The notes: a model not told the origin generated them from the letters alone. A DNA stretch of 64,000 nucleotides from an uncultured Eubacteriales bacterium (GCA_949296455.1 CASFOZ010000002.1:190916-254915), one strand, 5' to 3'; shown: positions 1 through 13,567, counted from the stretch's first letter. Numbers and translations are program-made.

Positions 1-107
1 CATAGAAATATTATAGCATTATTTTATTCGAATATACAATTCAATAAAGGACAAAATACGAATTTAATTTGCAATATTGAAAATTAAAATTAAATAAATA
101 AATTAAA

Positions 108-133
108 AAAGCAAGGATTTAACCTTGCTTTAA
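108..133 (-). terminator. Terminator after dnaJ
   Basis: Inverted repeat GCAAGG-ATTTAA-CCTTGC (111-128) flanked by A-rich and T-rich runs. On the minus strand the stem is followed by a U-run, so it ends the hrcA-grpE-dnaK-dnaJ transcript. The stop codon of dnaJ abuts it. Confidence 0.8.
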
Positions 134-1264
134 TTAATTTTTTTTGCTTTTCGGATAATTCGATGCGGAAGTTATGTTTTCAAGTTTTTCAAGAATATTC
201 TTTTGTTCTCTGTTCAAACCTTTCGGCGTTTCCACTATTATTGTTACATATAAATCGCCGTAAGTGTCTTTTCTCAGAAGTTTTATACCTTTTCCTTTAA
301 GTCTGAAAACCGTGCCCGATTGAGTTGCTTCCGGAACGACATAAACGACTTTATCGGAAAGAGTCGGAGCTTCGACTTTGCACCCTAAGGCTGCCTGAGA
401 AAAGGTAATCGGAACTTCTACAAATAAATCGCCGCCCTTTCTCTTGAATTTGGGGTGAGGTTTGACATCTAAAAGAATAATGAGATTTCCGTTTGCACCG
501 CCGTTTTTGCCTGCGTTTCCTTCGTTATAATAAGTCATTGACTGTCCGCTGTCGACGCCTGCCGGAACCGAAACCTTTACTATTCTGGATTTAACGATTT
601 CCCCTCTTCCGCCGCAAGTTTTACAAGGGTCGGTAATTATTTTACCTCTGCCGTGACACTCGTCGCAGACGGTTGTGTTAACTATCTGACCGAAAATCGA
701 ATTCTGAACAGTTCTCTTTTCGCCCGTTCCGCCGCATTTAGGACAAGTTTTCATACCGCCGGCGTTTTTAGTACCCATTCCTTTACAGTCAGGACACTTT
801 TCCACCCTTTTAACGGTAATTTCCTTATCGCAACCGAAAGCGGCTTCCTTCAAATCGATACTGAGTTTAATGGTAATATCGTCGCCGTCGATGCGGGCAT
901 TGGCTCTGTCCACATGGGAACTTCTGCCGCCTGCGAAAGAACTGAATATATTGTTAATGATATCTTCGAAACCGCCTGCGGAAAATTCCGACCCGAATCC
1001 TGAAAATCCGCCTCCGCCTGCATGCTGTGGATTATCTGTTCCGTATCTGTCGTAATATGCTTTTTTCTGAGGGTCGCTCAGAATATCGTAAGCAACGTTT
1101 ATTTCCTTGAACTTTGCTTCGGCCGCAGCCTTTTCGGAAGCGGGCGCCGAAGCATAAAGGTCAGGATGATATTTCTTAGCAAGTTTTCTGTATGCGGATT
1201 TTATGTCGGCGTCGCTTGCGTTTTTATGCAATCCGAGTATCGCATATAAATCTTTTTCTGCCAT
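134..1264 (-). CDS. dnaJ: Chaperone protein DnaJ
   Basis: Cytosolic type I Hsp40 co-chaperone that delivers unfolded clients to DnaK and stimulates its ATPase. The 376-aa protein has a J domain at residues 1-70 with the HPD triad at 33-35, a Gly/Phe-rich linker at about 75-115, four CxxCxGxG zinc-binding motifs (CPDCKGMG, CPKCGGTG, CDECHGRG, CKTCGGRG) and the C-terminal substrate-binding domains. Length and domain order are normal for the family. It is the last gene of the heat-shock operon, just downstream of dnaK, and is followed directly by a terminator. Confidence 0.97.
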   Translation of the reverse strand: MAEKDLYAILGLHKNASDADIKSAYRKLAKKYHPDLYASAPASEKAAAEAKFKEINVAYDILSDPQKKAYYDRYGTDNPQHAGGGGFSGFGSEFSAGGFEDIINNIFSSFAGGRSSHVDRANARIDGDDITIKLSIDLKEAAFGCDKEITVKRVEKCPDCKGMGTKNAGGMKTCPKCGGTGEKRTVQNSIFGQIVNTTVCDECHGRGKIITDPCKTCGGRGEIVKSRIVKVSVPAGVDSGQSMTYYNEGNAGKNGGANGNLIILLDVKPHPKFKRKGGDLFVEVPITFSQAALGCKVEAPTLSDKVVYVVPEATQSGTVFRLKGKGIKLLRKDTYGDLYVTIIVETPKGLNREQKNILEKLENITSASNYPKSKKN

Positions 1265-1292
1265 TTTTCAGGTTTCCTTAACCGATTTACTA

Positions 1293-4103
<2,811 letters not shown>

Positions 4104-4104
<1 letters not shown>

Positions 4105-5147
4105 TACTCCTCCTTATCGTTTTTGCTGTCGTTTTTGGGCGACAAATCGTTAAGTATATTTCCTACGGTTTTTATTACGCTGACTACCTTGTTGTAGTCC
4201 ATTCTGCAAGGTCCTATTACTCCTGCATGACCTATTTCTTTTCCGCCGATAGAGTATTTTGCCGTTACCATAGCGCAGTTGTCTAATTCTCCGTCGACAT
4301 CGCTTCCTATTTTAATATCGAAATTAAAATCGTTGTTGTCGGAAAAAATCTGACATATTTTATCCTTTTTATCGATGACCGATAAAAAGTTTTTAACATT
4401 TTCGATATCTTTGCTCTCGGGATGCTGAAATATTTTCGTCGCCCCTTCAAGATAAACCTTTTGTCCTTTTGAGCCGGTATAACTTATGAGTACTTCCAAA
4501 ACCCTGTCGAAAAGTTCTCTGAACTCACCCATCTCCGAATCTATTTCGCTTTTTGCGCTGTTGACTTCCTTTACGGTTTTTCCTGCAAATATTTTATTGA
4601 GCAATCCGTTTGCTATTTCTATATCCCCGCCTATATTTTCGGGTATCTGAATTACATTGTCTTTAAGCACTCCGCTGTCGGTAATTACAAGTACGAGAGC
4701 CGTGCCGTCCGATAAATCGACAAGTTTAATTTCCCTGAGCTTTATTCTGTCTATATCGTTGAGAACGATTATAGAAGTATAATTTGTCTCATCGCTTATA
4801 AGTTTTGCTGTTTGCTTTACTATATCCTCTATATTTATATACCTGTCTTGAAAATGCTTCTTTATCCTTTCGACTTCGTTTTTACCCAAAGGACTGTCGT
4901 GCATAAGTTCGTCTACATAATACTTATAAGCCTTTGTGCTCGGAATCCTGCCTGCGGATATATGCGGTTGCACCAAAAAACCCATATCTTCGAGCGTTGC
5001 AAGTTCGCTTCTTATAGTTGCCGAACTTACTTCCGGCAAAAAATTTTCTTTAAGTTCGCTACTGCTCACGGGACTGGGATTTATAATATAACTTTCTATT
5101 AAAGTTTGAAGTATTTTTTTCTTTCTTTCGGATAAATCTTTTTCCAT
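4104..5147 (-). CDS. hrcA: Heat-inducible transcription repressor HrcA
   Basis: Repressor of class I heat-shock genes that binds CIRCE operators. The 347-aa protein has an N-terminal winged helix-turn-helix (about residues 1-75, with SSATIRSELATLEDMGFL) followed by the GAF-like and dimerisation domains ending in the conserved IGPCRMDYNKVVSVI stretch. It is the first gene of its operon, directly downstream of a CIRCE element and sigma-A promoter, so it regulates itself together with grpE, dnaK and dnaJ. Confidence 0.96.
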
Positions 5148-5171
5148 TTTAGCAATCGAACCTCGCTGTTG

Positions 5172-5198
5172 TTAGCAGTCAGTTATTCTGAGTGCTAA
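5172..5198. promoter_or_regulatory. CIRCE operator (HrcA binding site)
   Basis: TTAGCAGTC-N9-GAGTGCTAA. The consensus is TTAGCACTC-N9-GAGTGCTAA; one base of the left arm differs (G for C). It lies between the hrcA promoter and start codon, the usual place for HrcA control. Confidence 0.93.
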
Positions 5199-5202
5199 TT
5201 TA

Positions 5203-5230
5203 ATTATACCTTAATTATAATCTTTGTCAA
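5203..5230 (-). promoter_or_regulatory. Sigma-A promoter of the hrcA-grpE-dnaK-dnaJ operon
   Basis: On the minus strand TTGACA (5225-5230), 16-bp spacer, TATAAT (5203-5208). Both boxes are perfect consensus. The CIRCE element begins four bases downstream of the -10, so bound HrcA would cover the transcription start. Confidence 0.88.
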
Positions 5231-5341
5231 TAGTTTTATTACAAATTTTGGAAAAAAATTATTTATTGAAATCAAAATTTTAAAACTAATTTAAAACAAT
5301 TAATTAATGATTATAAATATAAATACAACTAATCAATTAAA

Positions 5342-6460
5342 TTAAATAAACTCAACTATAACGGAATTTTGAACATTAAAATATTCGGGTTTTATTGAAA
5401 TATAGTTATCGGAAATATCAAGATAATTTTTCATTTTCCTTAAAGCTGTTGAAAAATATTTGATAAAATTCTCATTGAAAATACTATTAAACCTTTCCAT
5501 GTCTATCCCCCTGACCGTCCTGAAAGCGGTCATTACATATTCCTTAATGCCTTCTTTTTTTGAAATTTTTCGAGAACGAACATAAGGCGTTTTTTTATTT
5601 TTTATATCGTCAATATATTTTTTTATATCGCAAGTATTCTCCTTTCTGTAACCTTGAATAAAAGAGTGCGCCGAAAGCCCTGCGCCTATATAATCGTCGA
5701 AATTCCAATATTTGAAATTATGTTTACATTCAAAGCCCGGTTTTGCAAAATTACTGACTTCATATCTCGGGTGACTCGTTTTAAGAATATCCGTAACCTT
5801 TTCGTAAGTTTCGGCAGACTCATCGTCGGAACAAGGTACAAATTGCTTCTTTTCCGTTTTATTATATAACGCCGTCCCTCTTTCCAAAATCAACTGATAT
5901 GTTGAAATATGTTGAATATCGAAAGAGATAAGTTCTTTTAAAGATTTTATTTCCCCGTCCCTACTTCCTTTCATAGTACCTATTATCAAATCGCCGTTAA
6001 TGTTCGAAAAATATTCTTTTGCAACATATAAGGCTTTTTTCGCCGTTAATCCGTCATGCGCTCTGCCTATTGTTTTAAGAATATTGTCGTCAAAAGACTG
6101 TATTCCGAGTGAAATCCTGTCTACGCCGTTGTGTTTATAAAATAAAGCCTTTTCTTTATCAAAAGAACAGGGATTGCATTCTACCGTGAATTCCTTTATT
6201 TCGGTTTTAAAGTACCTATAAACGGAATTGAAAATTTTTTCCGCATTTTCATAAGAAAGCACGGACGGTGTTCCGCCGCCTACAAATACCGTATCTATTT
6301 TTATATCGGGATATTTTTCCGAGATTATTTTAAGTTCTTTTGAAAGCGCATCGCAATACTCGTTCTGTAAACTTTCAGAGCAAGTAAAAGAAAGAAAATC
6401 GCAGTAAAAACATTTCGACTTGCAAAAAGGTATATGAATGTATAAACCGGTTTCCGTCAT
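5342..6460 (-). CDS. hemW: HemW, radical SAM heme chaperone
   Basis: HemN-like radical SAM protein, now generally regarded as a heme chaperone (HemW) rather than a coproporphyrinogen oxidase. The 372-aa protein starts with IPFCKSKCFYCDF, which contains the CxxxCxxC [4Fe-4S] motif, followed by GGGTPS and the ECNP motif. It lies 20 bp after lepA, in the conserved Firmicutes order lepA-hemW-hrcA. Distinction from HemN rests on family length and neighbourhood only. Confidence 0.9.
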   Translation of the reverse strand: MTETGLYIHIPFCKSKCFYCDFLSFTCSESLQNEYCDALSKELKIISEKYPDIKIDTVFVGGGTPSVLSYENAEKIFNSVYRYFKTEIKEFTVECNPCSFDKEKALFYKHNGVDRISLGIQSFDDNILKTIGRAHDGLTAKKALYVAKEYFSNINGDLIIGTMKGSRDGEIKSLKELISFDIQHISTYQLILERGTALYNKTEKKQFVPCSDDESAETYEKVTDILKTSHPRYEVSNFAKPGFECKHNFKYWNFDDYIGAGLSAHSFIQGYRKENTCDIKKYIDDIKNKKTPYVRSRKISKKEGIKEYVMTAFRTVRGIDMERFNSIFNENFIKYFSTALRKMKNYLDISDNYISIKPEYFNVQNSVIVEFI

Positions 6461-6479
6461 ATATTGATTAATTATTTTT

Positions 6480-8279
6480 TTAATTTTTATCGAGTTTAAG
6501 TATGGACATAAAGGCTTCGCTCGGAACTTCCACCGAACCTACCTGGCGCATACGCTTTTTTCCTTCCTTCTGTTTTTCAAGAAGTTTTTTCTTCCTCGTA
6601 ATATCGCCGCCGTAGCACTTGGCAAGGACATCCTTTCTCATTGCTCTAACCGTCTCCCTTGCTATAACCTTACCGCCTATTGCTGCCTGTATCGGAATTT
6701 CGAACATTTGTCTGGGAATAACGTCTCTGAGTTTTTCGGCAATACCCCTGCCCCTTGCATAAGCTTTATCTTTATGAACTATTATACTGAGTGCGTCGCA
6801 GACATCGCCGTTTAAAAGAATATCGAGTTTTACAAGGTCGCTTCTTTTATATTCGTCCATTTCATAATCCAAACTTGCGTACCCTCTCGTTCTCGATTTT
6901 AAAGAATCGAAAAAATCATATATAATTTCGTTCAGCGGAATATTGAAGACAAGTTTTACCCTTGTGGGGTCAAGATACACCGTATCGAGATACTCCGCTC
7001 TTTTATCCATACAAAGTTCCATAATGGAGCCGATATACTCGGGCGGCGTGAATATCGTGGCTTTAACGAACGGCTCTTCCATATAATCGATTTCCGAAAC
7101 ACTCGGCAAGTGCGTAGGATTTGACACAAGCATTTCCTCGCCGTCCGTCTTTATAACTTTATAAGAAACGCTGGGCGCAGTTGTGATAAGGTCTAAATTG
7201 AATTCCCTTTCCAAACGCTCCTCTATAATTTCCATATGCAAAAGCCCTAAAAATCCGCACCTGAACCCAAAGCCCAAAGCCGCCGATGTTTCGTTGTCGT
7301 ACTGCAAAGATGCGTCGTTGAGTTTAAGTTTTTCAAGTGCGTCTTTAAGGTCGTTGTATCTTGCGCCGTCTGAGGGGTATATTCCGCAAAAGACCATAGG
7401 CGTTATCTTTTTGTACCCTTTCAAAGGTTCGACTTTTGCCCCGTCCAAAGTTACCGTATCCCCCACTTCTATATCGCTTACCGTCTTAATGGACGCCGCA
7501 ATGTAGCCGACATCGCCCGCAAGAAGTTCCTTTCGTGGAGCGGCCTTAGGAGTGAATACTCCTACTTCGGTAACTTCAAAAGTCTTTCCGTTTGCGCACA
7601 TTTTTATTTTGTCCCCTACTTTTACAGAACCGTCCACAATTCTGCAAACGCATATTGCACCTTTATAGTTATCGTATACTGAATCGAATATCAAAGCTCT
7701 TAAAGGCGCATTTTCATCGCCCGAAGGAGGCGGAAGTTTTTTTACTATTGCCTTTAAAACATCTTCGATATTCGTGCCGTCTTTTGCAGAAACCAAAGGC
7801 GCATCGGAAGCGTCAAGACCTATTACGTCTTCTATTTCCTTTTTAACCCCTTCTATATCCGCACTCGGCAAATCTATTTTATTTATTACCGGAAAAATTT
7901 CAAGATCGTTATCGATTGCAAGATAGACATTCGTAAGAGTCTGCGCTTCCACGCCCTGAGTTGCGTCAACAACCAAAATCGCCCCTTCGCAGGCTGCAAG
8001 AGAGCGGGAAACCTCATAGGTAAAATCCACATGTCCCGGCGTGTCTATAAGATTAAAGGTATACTCTTCTCCGTCCATCGTATAATACATGCGAACGGTT
8101 TGAAGCTTTATAGTTATACCTCTTTCCCTTTCTATATCCATATTATCGAGAAGCTGTTCTTTCATTTCTCTTTTACTTACCGCACCGGTAAGTTCGACAA
8201 TACGGTCGGCTAAGGTGCTTTTGCCGTGGTCGATATGCGCTACTATACAAAAATTTCTTATATGCTTTTGTCTGTCCAT
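6480..8279 (-). CDS. lepA: Elongation factor 4 (LepA)
   Basis: Ribosome-associated translational GTPase of 599 aa. G1 motif AHIDHGKST at residues 14-22, G3 DTPGH, G4 NKID, then domain 2, the EF-G-like domains and the LepA-specific C-terminal domain ending [11 protein letters not shown]. Normal length for the family (about 600 aa). First gene of a lepA-hemW unit with its own promoter about 35-60 bp upstream. Confidence 0.97.
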   Translation of the reverse strand: MDRQKHIRNFCIVAHIDHGKSTLADRIVELTGAVSKREMKEQLLDNMDIERERGITIKLQTVRMYYTMDGEEYTFNLIDTPGHVDFTYEVSRSLAACEGAILVVDATQGVEAQTLTNVYLAIDNDLEIFPVINKIDLPSADIEGVKKEIEDVIGLDASDAPLVSAKDGTNIEDVLKAIVKKLPPPSGDENAPLRALIFDSVYDNYKGAICVCRIVDGSVKVGDKIKMCANGKTFEVTEVGVFTPKAAPRKELLAGDVGYIAASIKTVSDIEVGDTVTLDGAKVEPLKGYKKITPMVFCGIYPSDGARYNDLKDALEKLKLNDASLQYDNETSAALGFGFRCGFLGLLHMEIIEERLEREFNLDLITTAPSVSYKVIKTDGEEMLVSNPTHLPSVSEIDYMEEPFVKATIFTPPEYIGSIMELCMDKRAEYLDTVYLDPTRVKLVFNIPLNEIIYDFFDSLKSRTRGYASLDYEMDEYKRSDLVKLDILLNGDVCDALSIIVHKDKAYARGRGIAEKLRDVIPRQMFEIPIQAAIGGKVIARETVRAMRKDVLAKCYGGDITRKKKLLEKQKEGKKRMRQVGSVEVPSEAFMSILKLDKN

Positions 8280-8312
8280 AATTTTTCCGTTTTAATTTAA
8301 TCGATATAATTC

Positions 8313-8341
8313 AGTATAAATTATTTCCCGCTCTTTGGCAA
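8313..8341 (-). promoter_or_regulatory. Sigma-A promoter of lepA-hemW
   Basis: On the minus strand TTGCCA (8336-8341), 17-bp spacer, TATACT (8313-8318), about 34 bp before the lepA start. Five of six matches in each box. Confidence 0.7.
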
Positions 8342-8451
8342 ATATATGTATTTTATTAAACTGCAATTATAATAAGTTTTTTACCGAATACAAAATAAAT
8401 ATTAATAAGTTTTAAACTATAAATAGGCTTTTACTATTTATAATTTAAATC

Positions 8452-8552
8452 TGAACTGTTCATACTCTATTCATTTAAGACTATACGGATATTGCTTTTA
8501 AAGACGGAAGCGGCATTGAACTATTATACTCTATACATTTCAGACTAAACGG
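8452..8552. repeat. Imperfect 36-37-bp direct repeat in the lepA/BspA-like intergenic region
   Basis: Two copies, 8452-8488 and 8517-8552, share TGAACT, TACTCTAT, CATTT, AGACT and ACGG in the same order, with four substitutions and one indel. They lie in the 380-bp gene-free stretch 8281-8659, which otherwise holds only the lepA promoter and a terminator. No ORF or RNA fold was recognised. Confidence 0.6.
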
Positions 8553-8605
8553 CTTATTCTCCATAAATTTTTATCGTTAATTATAAACTTTGTTTTCAGA
8601 TAAAA

Positions 8606-8635
8606 AAAAGAAGCGGAAATATTTCCGCTTCTTTT
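8606..8635 (-). terminator. Terminator after the BspA-like gene
   Basis: Perfect 30-nt palindrome (arms AAAAGAAGCGGAAAT and its complement). On the minus strand it is followed by a U-run (A-run at 8602-8609 on the plus strand). It lies 25 bp past the stop codon at 8660. Confidence 0.88.
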
Positions 8636-8659
8636 AGCTTGGAAGAATTATTACTTCTT

Positions 8660-11600
8660 TTACAGTCTTATAAGATAATCCTGGAAAGATTTGTCGAAAT
8701 AACTATCGCCCAAGAATGTCAACAGTATTTGTGCACCTGCGCTGAGCTCTGATCCTTTGCGACGTTCGAGATTTTCCTTTCTTTGATTAAATTTATAACG
8801 CCAGCCGTCTTTAAACGAAATATCCAGATAGCCGTCAACAACGCCGTCACATGCTATATCGCAAAGTAATGCTATCAACCCACCGAAGGTAAATGATCTG
8901 AATAGTATTTCAATGTTTCTCATGGTAATGAAATTTAAAAGTGTCCCTTCAAGTATAAAAGACCATAGCTTGTTATTAAATTGAAGTATCAGATCACTAA
9001 AAAAAGCAATACCTGTTTTCAACATCGGAATATTCCATAAAAACATGAATCTCGACATTCCATCCAATAATCCAGAAATTTGATTTATATACTTACCTAT
9101 GATCTTCCTTATGTTTATAAAAATTGATATTAATGAATCTTGATTTAACTTCAATTTACCAATTTCACGAGCACTTCCAATTAATATATCCGATCCCCCA
9201 ATTGCTTTTTCAGCTTCAAAATCAACTTCAGAAAGATATTTAATAATTTTTCTATCATCCGAGTCAACAATATAAAGCGGAAGTCCTTTATTTGCTTCTT
9301 TAAGTTTTTTAATATTTAACTCGTTATATCTTGCAATGACTTCATCTGTCACCTGAAAACCATCAGGATCTGCTTTTATTAAATCTTTCGTTTTATTAAT
9401 TTTTTTAAGTTGTTCTTTAGTAAACGCATAATTTCCGATAGTAATGCCGAAATCAAATATAAACTGAATCCAACCTGTTTCTATTCTTAGATCGTAATTG
9501 GAATCGTTAAAAACTTTAAGATCATCTCTGCAACCTTTAAAATAATATTCCTTTAAATCTTCTGCACCGTCTTCCCCAAAATACGGGAACCCGTTCGGAA
9601 GATAGACAACCTCAACATATTTTAAATTGTGCATAGCGCCGGGCTCTACTCCGTGAGCGGTTACTTTATAGATTTTTCCTTCTTCGCTTTCCTCTGACTC
9701 TACTTTATCGTCTATTACCTTATTGCTGATCCTGAGTTCGGTTTTGTATGCACTCGGATATCTAATTTTAATACCGGCATAACTATCTTCGAACCATGCT
9801 CTTTTATAAAGACTGCGAGGAACATAAATAAGTTTTAATCCTGTCTCAATATTTCCATTTTCGTTACTGTAAGCTCCCTTTTCATAAATAACGCCGCCAA
9901 TTGCCGTATAAGGCGATGTATTATTTTTTGCATCTTCATCAAAAAAGAAATAAGTTGCGTTTTCAGATTTCATATAACAATCAGCTCTGTCATAAACCCA
10001 ACGAAGGTTAGGACAGTTATCGAAAGTCCTCGATGTAACGCCGCCTGTTTTTAGATAGTTGGGAAGACCTACAAACTGCAACTGATCGCAACCTGAAAAA
10101 GCGCAATCGGCAATGTATGCAACTTTTTTGCCGCCGAGATAATCGGGGATTTTAATGTCGTAATAATCGGTGCTGTAAAGCAGCATCATAATTACCGCCT
10201 CATCGTTTTCGTTAATATAATATAACCAATTTGAATAATATTTGTTTGTTTGTTCATTTATCCAGTCATAAAATCTTTTAACTAAATCTATTAAACTTGT
10301 AGTAGGTAAAGTTATATATGTATTAGTAGTAGTCTCAATATGTAATCCTGTAGATGAATTTATAATTTCATAGGACTCTACAATCGGCATGAAATTTAAA
10401 ACAGGACTGCTTAGTGAAGTGAATATAAGGGTTCCGAAATCCTCGTTACCGAAGAAAGCATTCTCTTCTATTTTCTGAATATTATCGGGTATGATAATAT
10501 TTCCAACAGTCTCCAAATCGACAAAGACATAATTTCCGATACAATTAATATTTTCGTCAAAATTTATATGCTTATAATTTTGGTCATTAACACTTTGTAA
10601 TTGATCTCTGTTGTAGCTTAAATCGAATATGGAAACTATCGTATTTCCGTTTTTAATAAGCATGTCTTTTTTTAATTCGATTATACCTTCTTGTCCTTTT
10701 AAAACCACATTTTCTGCTTTTAAATCGGAACAGTTAAAGAAAGGATTATCGCCGATTTCTAACTTATCCCAATATATTATTCCAATACTTTTTAAAGAGC
10801 TGCTTTCAAAAGCCAAACTTTCTATAATATCAATATTAAAGAAATTAACATTTTCAAGCGAACTGTAAGCAAAAGCGCGCTCCCTTACGGTTCTTGTATC
10901 ATAAAGAGATAAATCGGAAAGAAGCCGGCAATTATAAAAAGCGTAACTTCCTATTGTATTTAAATTTTGGAAAGCGAACTCATAACTTTCTATCGCACTT
11001 TCAACTAACGCTCCACAATTCATAAATGCGTAATTTCCTATTTCGGTAAGTGAAGAATTATAGCATAGACCGTTAACGTCAGTTCCTTTGCTTTCTTCTG
11101 TATTTCCTTTTGTAAACATTATTCCCGTAACATAAGCACAGTTAAAAAATGCATAATCAGGTATTGCTTTTAAAGAATTTCCGAAAAGAATTCTGTTCAG
11201 TGAAATACAGTTTAAAAAAGCGCTTTCCCCTAAACTTTCAACACTTCTTAAATCGGCAAGTCCGAAACAAAAAGTATTTACAGTACCCAAATGCGAAAGA
11301 CTTGAACAGTTTTCAAACGCAGAGTCACCTATCGAATAGATAAAAGGATATACCGCATTTTTATTAAATGTTCTTCCGTTAAATGTTCCGTATTTTAACA
11401 TTTCGCTTATGTGGTAAAAATCAAAATTTGCATCGTTAAAAAACGATCCTGCCAAATTTTGCGATTCAGCATTTTCAAAATATGCAGCTTTAAGACTTAT
11501 ACAATTTTTAAAGGCACTATCCCCTATAATAACTTTTGTAAAATCGTCAGAATAATTATAAAAGTATTCTAAATAATAACAATCGCTGAAAAGTCCTTCT

Positions 11601-13300
11601 GGAATTTCTTTTACATTTAATTCGGCTCTTTTTATTTTAGTTAGTTCAAATGCATATTTTCCTAAGTATTTTAAATTCATAAAAGAAATATTATCGGAAA
11701 AACTTCTAAAGCCTGAAAAAGCATAGTCTCCAATGACTTCAAGCGCAGGAAAATATTTTTCGTTTAAATTACCCGTTTCTGTTTTTGCGTTTTTAAATGC
11801 CCCTTCTCCTATACTCGTTAACGAATTGTATTTACCGAATCTTACGAACTCGTAATTTTCATAAGCGTAATCTCCTATAATCTGAATATTAAAAGAACCT
11901 CCTATTTTTACTTTGGAATTTGCAAACGCATATCTGCCTATTTCGGTAATAGTGTCGGGTAGATTAACGGTAATATCGTTTGAATCTAAGTAAAATGCTT
12001 TATCGCCTATTTTAGTTACATAGAAAAATTCCGTACTCCCATAATAATAAGTGTAACCGCCTATACTTTCCGGAATATCTATTGTAAGACTTTCTTCGGA
12101 AACATATGCAAAGTAAGAATTATCGATATCCATTAATGTTGCATTTTTATTAAAACTATTAATCAGATAATATACTCCGCCCTCTTTGCAAACATAACTG
12201 TAATAAAATATAGGTGCGTTTATCGTGGCGTCCTTATCGGTGCCGTCACATTTTAAAGTCTCTTTTCCAAAACAGTAAACTGTAATATTTTCTCTATAAT
12301 TACCAAAAAGACTTTTTCCGTACTCAATTTTAATATCTTCGGGAAGTGAAACTGTTAAAATATTATTGAAACCATCGAAAATTCCCGCTTTTATCGCATG
12401 GACACTGTATTTTACATTAGTATCGCTGTAAACCAAAGCAGGTATAATAATATGAGGACTTGTAATGTTAAACCATGTAATAATTGCCCGATTATCTTCA
12501 TTTACAATAAATTTATAAAGCCCGTCTTTACCGTTAATTTCCTGATAATTTGTGCCTTGATAATTAACATAAGTATTTATGTTTTGCGATACAACATTAT
12601 ATTTTATTGAAACACCGCTGACATAATCGTGATAATATACTTCGTCCAAAATATTAGACGAATAGCTGTTATCCCAAAGTCCTATAACCTGTGCAGTGTT
12701 AGTAATTTGATCTAAAAGGTAAAAAACACCGTTGTTTTCAATGATATTTTTATTTTTATAAAAATTTGCGTTGACTGCCGCTGATGTGCCGCTGCCGTCA
12801 TCGCATCTTAAATCCGTATTACCCCATATATAAACATTTATATTGCTTCTTTGGGTGCTGAACAGACAATTTCCGTTTGCAATAAGGATAGCTTCGGGAA
12901 GAGATATATTAACAACATTTTCAATATCGTCGAATATCCCGCTGACTAAGCTTTTCAATCTGTACTTGACGGAAGAAACATTCATTTCGTAAACATAACT
13001 GTCTACAATTAAATTATAATTATAAATATCGTTGTTCCACCATGTTAATATGGCTTCCCCGTCATTATCGACAATGAATTTATACATTCCCTGCAGACCG
13101 ATAATTTCGGTATACTCTTGCCCTTTGTAAACGACCGTTGATGCCGTAGTTTCTGCTTCGGCGACTAAGTCAAAAGAAGCGGTTGCTGCAATTTCCGAAT
13201 TTTTCCCGTCGAAAATCAGGCCGGATCCCAGTAAGCATATTGACAAGAAAAAACTCAGAATTACTACCATAGCGATAGTAAAGTTAAGTTTTTTCGTCAT
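8660..13300 (-). CDS. Secreted BspA-type leucine-rich-repeat surface protein with an N-terminal tandem domain
   Basis: Large (1546 aa) exported protein. Residues 1-42 look like a signal peptide: KK, a hydrophobic core MVVILSFFLSICLLGSG, then IAATASF. Residues about 62-225 and 251-410 are two copies of one domain (shared pattern YxEIxGxxGxYKFIV, A-I-x-TW, GIFD, SLPE, and a closing YYL). From about 430 to 1180 there are many BspA-type (LRR_5) repeats such as IGDSAFENCSSL and IGNYAFMNC. The last 350 residues are unrelated to the repeats and include hydrophobic helices (about 1400-1500). No LPXTG motif is present. Start is supported by AAGGGGGG eight bases upstream. Such proteins mediate adhesion in oral and gut bacteria; that role here is inference. 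Confidence 0.85.
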   Translation of the reverse strand: MTKKLNFTIAMVVILSFFLSICLLGSGLIFDGKNSEIAATASFDLVAEAETTASTVVYKGQEYTEIIGLQGMYKFIVDNDGEAILTWWNNDIYNYNLIVDSYVYEMNVSSVKYRLKSLVSGIFDDIENVVNISLPEAILIANGNCLFSTQRSNINVYIWGNTDLRCDDGSGTSAAVNANFYKNKNIIENNGVFYLLDQITNTAQVIGLWDNSYSSNILDEVYYHDYVSGVSIKYNVVSQNINTYVNYQGTNYQEINGKDGLYKFIVNEDNRAIITWFNITSPHIIIPALVYSDTNVKYSVHAIKAGIFDGFNNILTVSLPEDIKIEYGKSLFGNYRENITVYCFGKETLKCDGTDKDATINAPIFYYSYVCKEGGVYYLINSFNKNATLMDIDNSYFAYVSEESLTIDIPESIGGYTYYYGSTEFFYVTKIGDKAFYLDSNDITVNLPDTITEIGRYAFANSKVKIGGSFNIQIIGDYAYENYEFVRFGKYNSLTSIGEGAFKNAKTETGNLNEKYFPALEVIGDYAFSGFRSFSDNISFMNLKYLGKYAFELTKIKRAELNVKEIPEGLFSDCYYLEYFYNYSDDFTKVIIGDSAFKNCISLKAAYFENAESQNLAGSFFNDANFDFYHISEMLKYGTFNGRTFNKNAVYPFIYSIGDSAFENCSSLSHLGTVNTFCFGLADLRSVESLGESAFLNCISLNRILFGNSLKAIPDYAFFNCAYVTGIMFTKGNTEESKGTDVNGLCYNSSLTEIGNYAFMNCGALVESAIESYEFAFQNLNTIGSYAFYNCRLLSDLSLYDTRTVRERAFAYSSLENVNFFNIDIIESLAFESSSLKSIGIIYWDKLEIGDNPFFNCSDLKAENVVLKGQEGIIELKKDMLIKNGNTIVSIFDLSYNRDQLQSVNDQNYKHINFDENINCIGNYVFVDLETVGNIIIPDNIQKIEENAFFGNEDFGTLIFTSLSSPVLNFMPIVESYEIINSSTGLHIETTTNTYITLPTTSLIDLVKRFYDWINEQTNKYYSNWLYYINENDEAVIMMLLYSTDYYDIKIPDYLGGKKVAYIADCAFSGCDQLQFVGLPNYLKTGGVTSRTFDNCPNLRWVYDRADCYMKSENATYFFFDEDAKNNTSPYTAIGGVIYEKGAYSNENGNIETGLKLIYVPRSLYKRAWFEDSYAGIKIRYPSAYKTELRISNKVIDDKVESEESEEGKIYKVTAHGVEPGAMHNLKYVEVVYLPNGFPYFGEDGAEDLKEYYFKGCRDDLKVFNDSNYDLRIETGWIQFIFDFGITIGNYAFTKEQLKKINKTKDLIKADPDGFQVTDEVIARYNELNIKKLKEANKGLPLYIVDSDDRKIIKYLSEVDFEAEKAIGGSDILIGSAREIGKLKLNQDSLISIFINIRKIIGKYINQISGLLDGMSRFMFLWNIPMLKTGIAFFSDLILQFNNKLWSFILEGTLLNFITMRNIEILFRSFTFGGLIALLCDIACDGVVDGYLDISFKDGWRYKFNQRKENLERRKGSELSAGAQILLTFLGDSYFDKSFQDYLIRL

Positions 13301-13525
13301 AATAACCCCCCTTAAAGTTATTTCCTTTAAATTTTATGACTTTTTTCAAAATTATGCAACTAAATTTTACTTAAAATGAAAAATTTTTATTAAAATAGTA
13401 AATTTTGATTTTTGTATAGTAAATTTAAGCAATTTTCATATAATTCATTAAATATTTAAATATTAAAGTTGTAGTCGAAAAAAAATTGCAAAATATTAAT
13501 ATCCTTAACTGTTTTATGGCATAAA

Positions 13526-13551
13526 AAAAGAACGGCAATGCCGTTCTTTTT
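13526..13551 (-). terminator. Terminator after rpsI
   Basis: Hairpin AAAGAACGGC-AAT-GCCGTTCTTT with an A-run on its left (13523-13529), giving a U-tail on the minus strand. It ends the rplM-rpsI transcript. Confidence 0.87.
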
Positions 13552-13567
13552 GTAAATGACGGATAAA

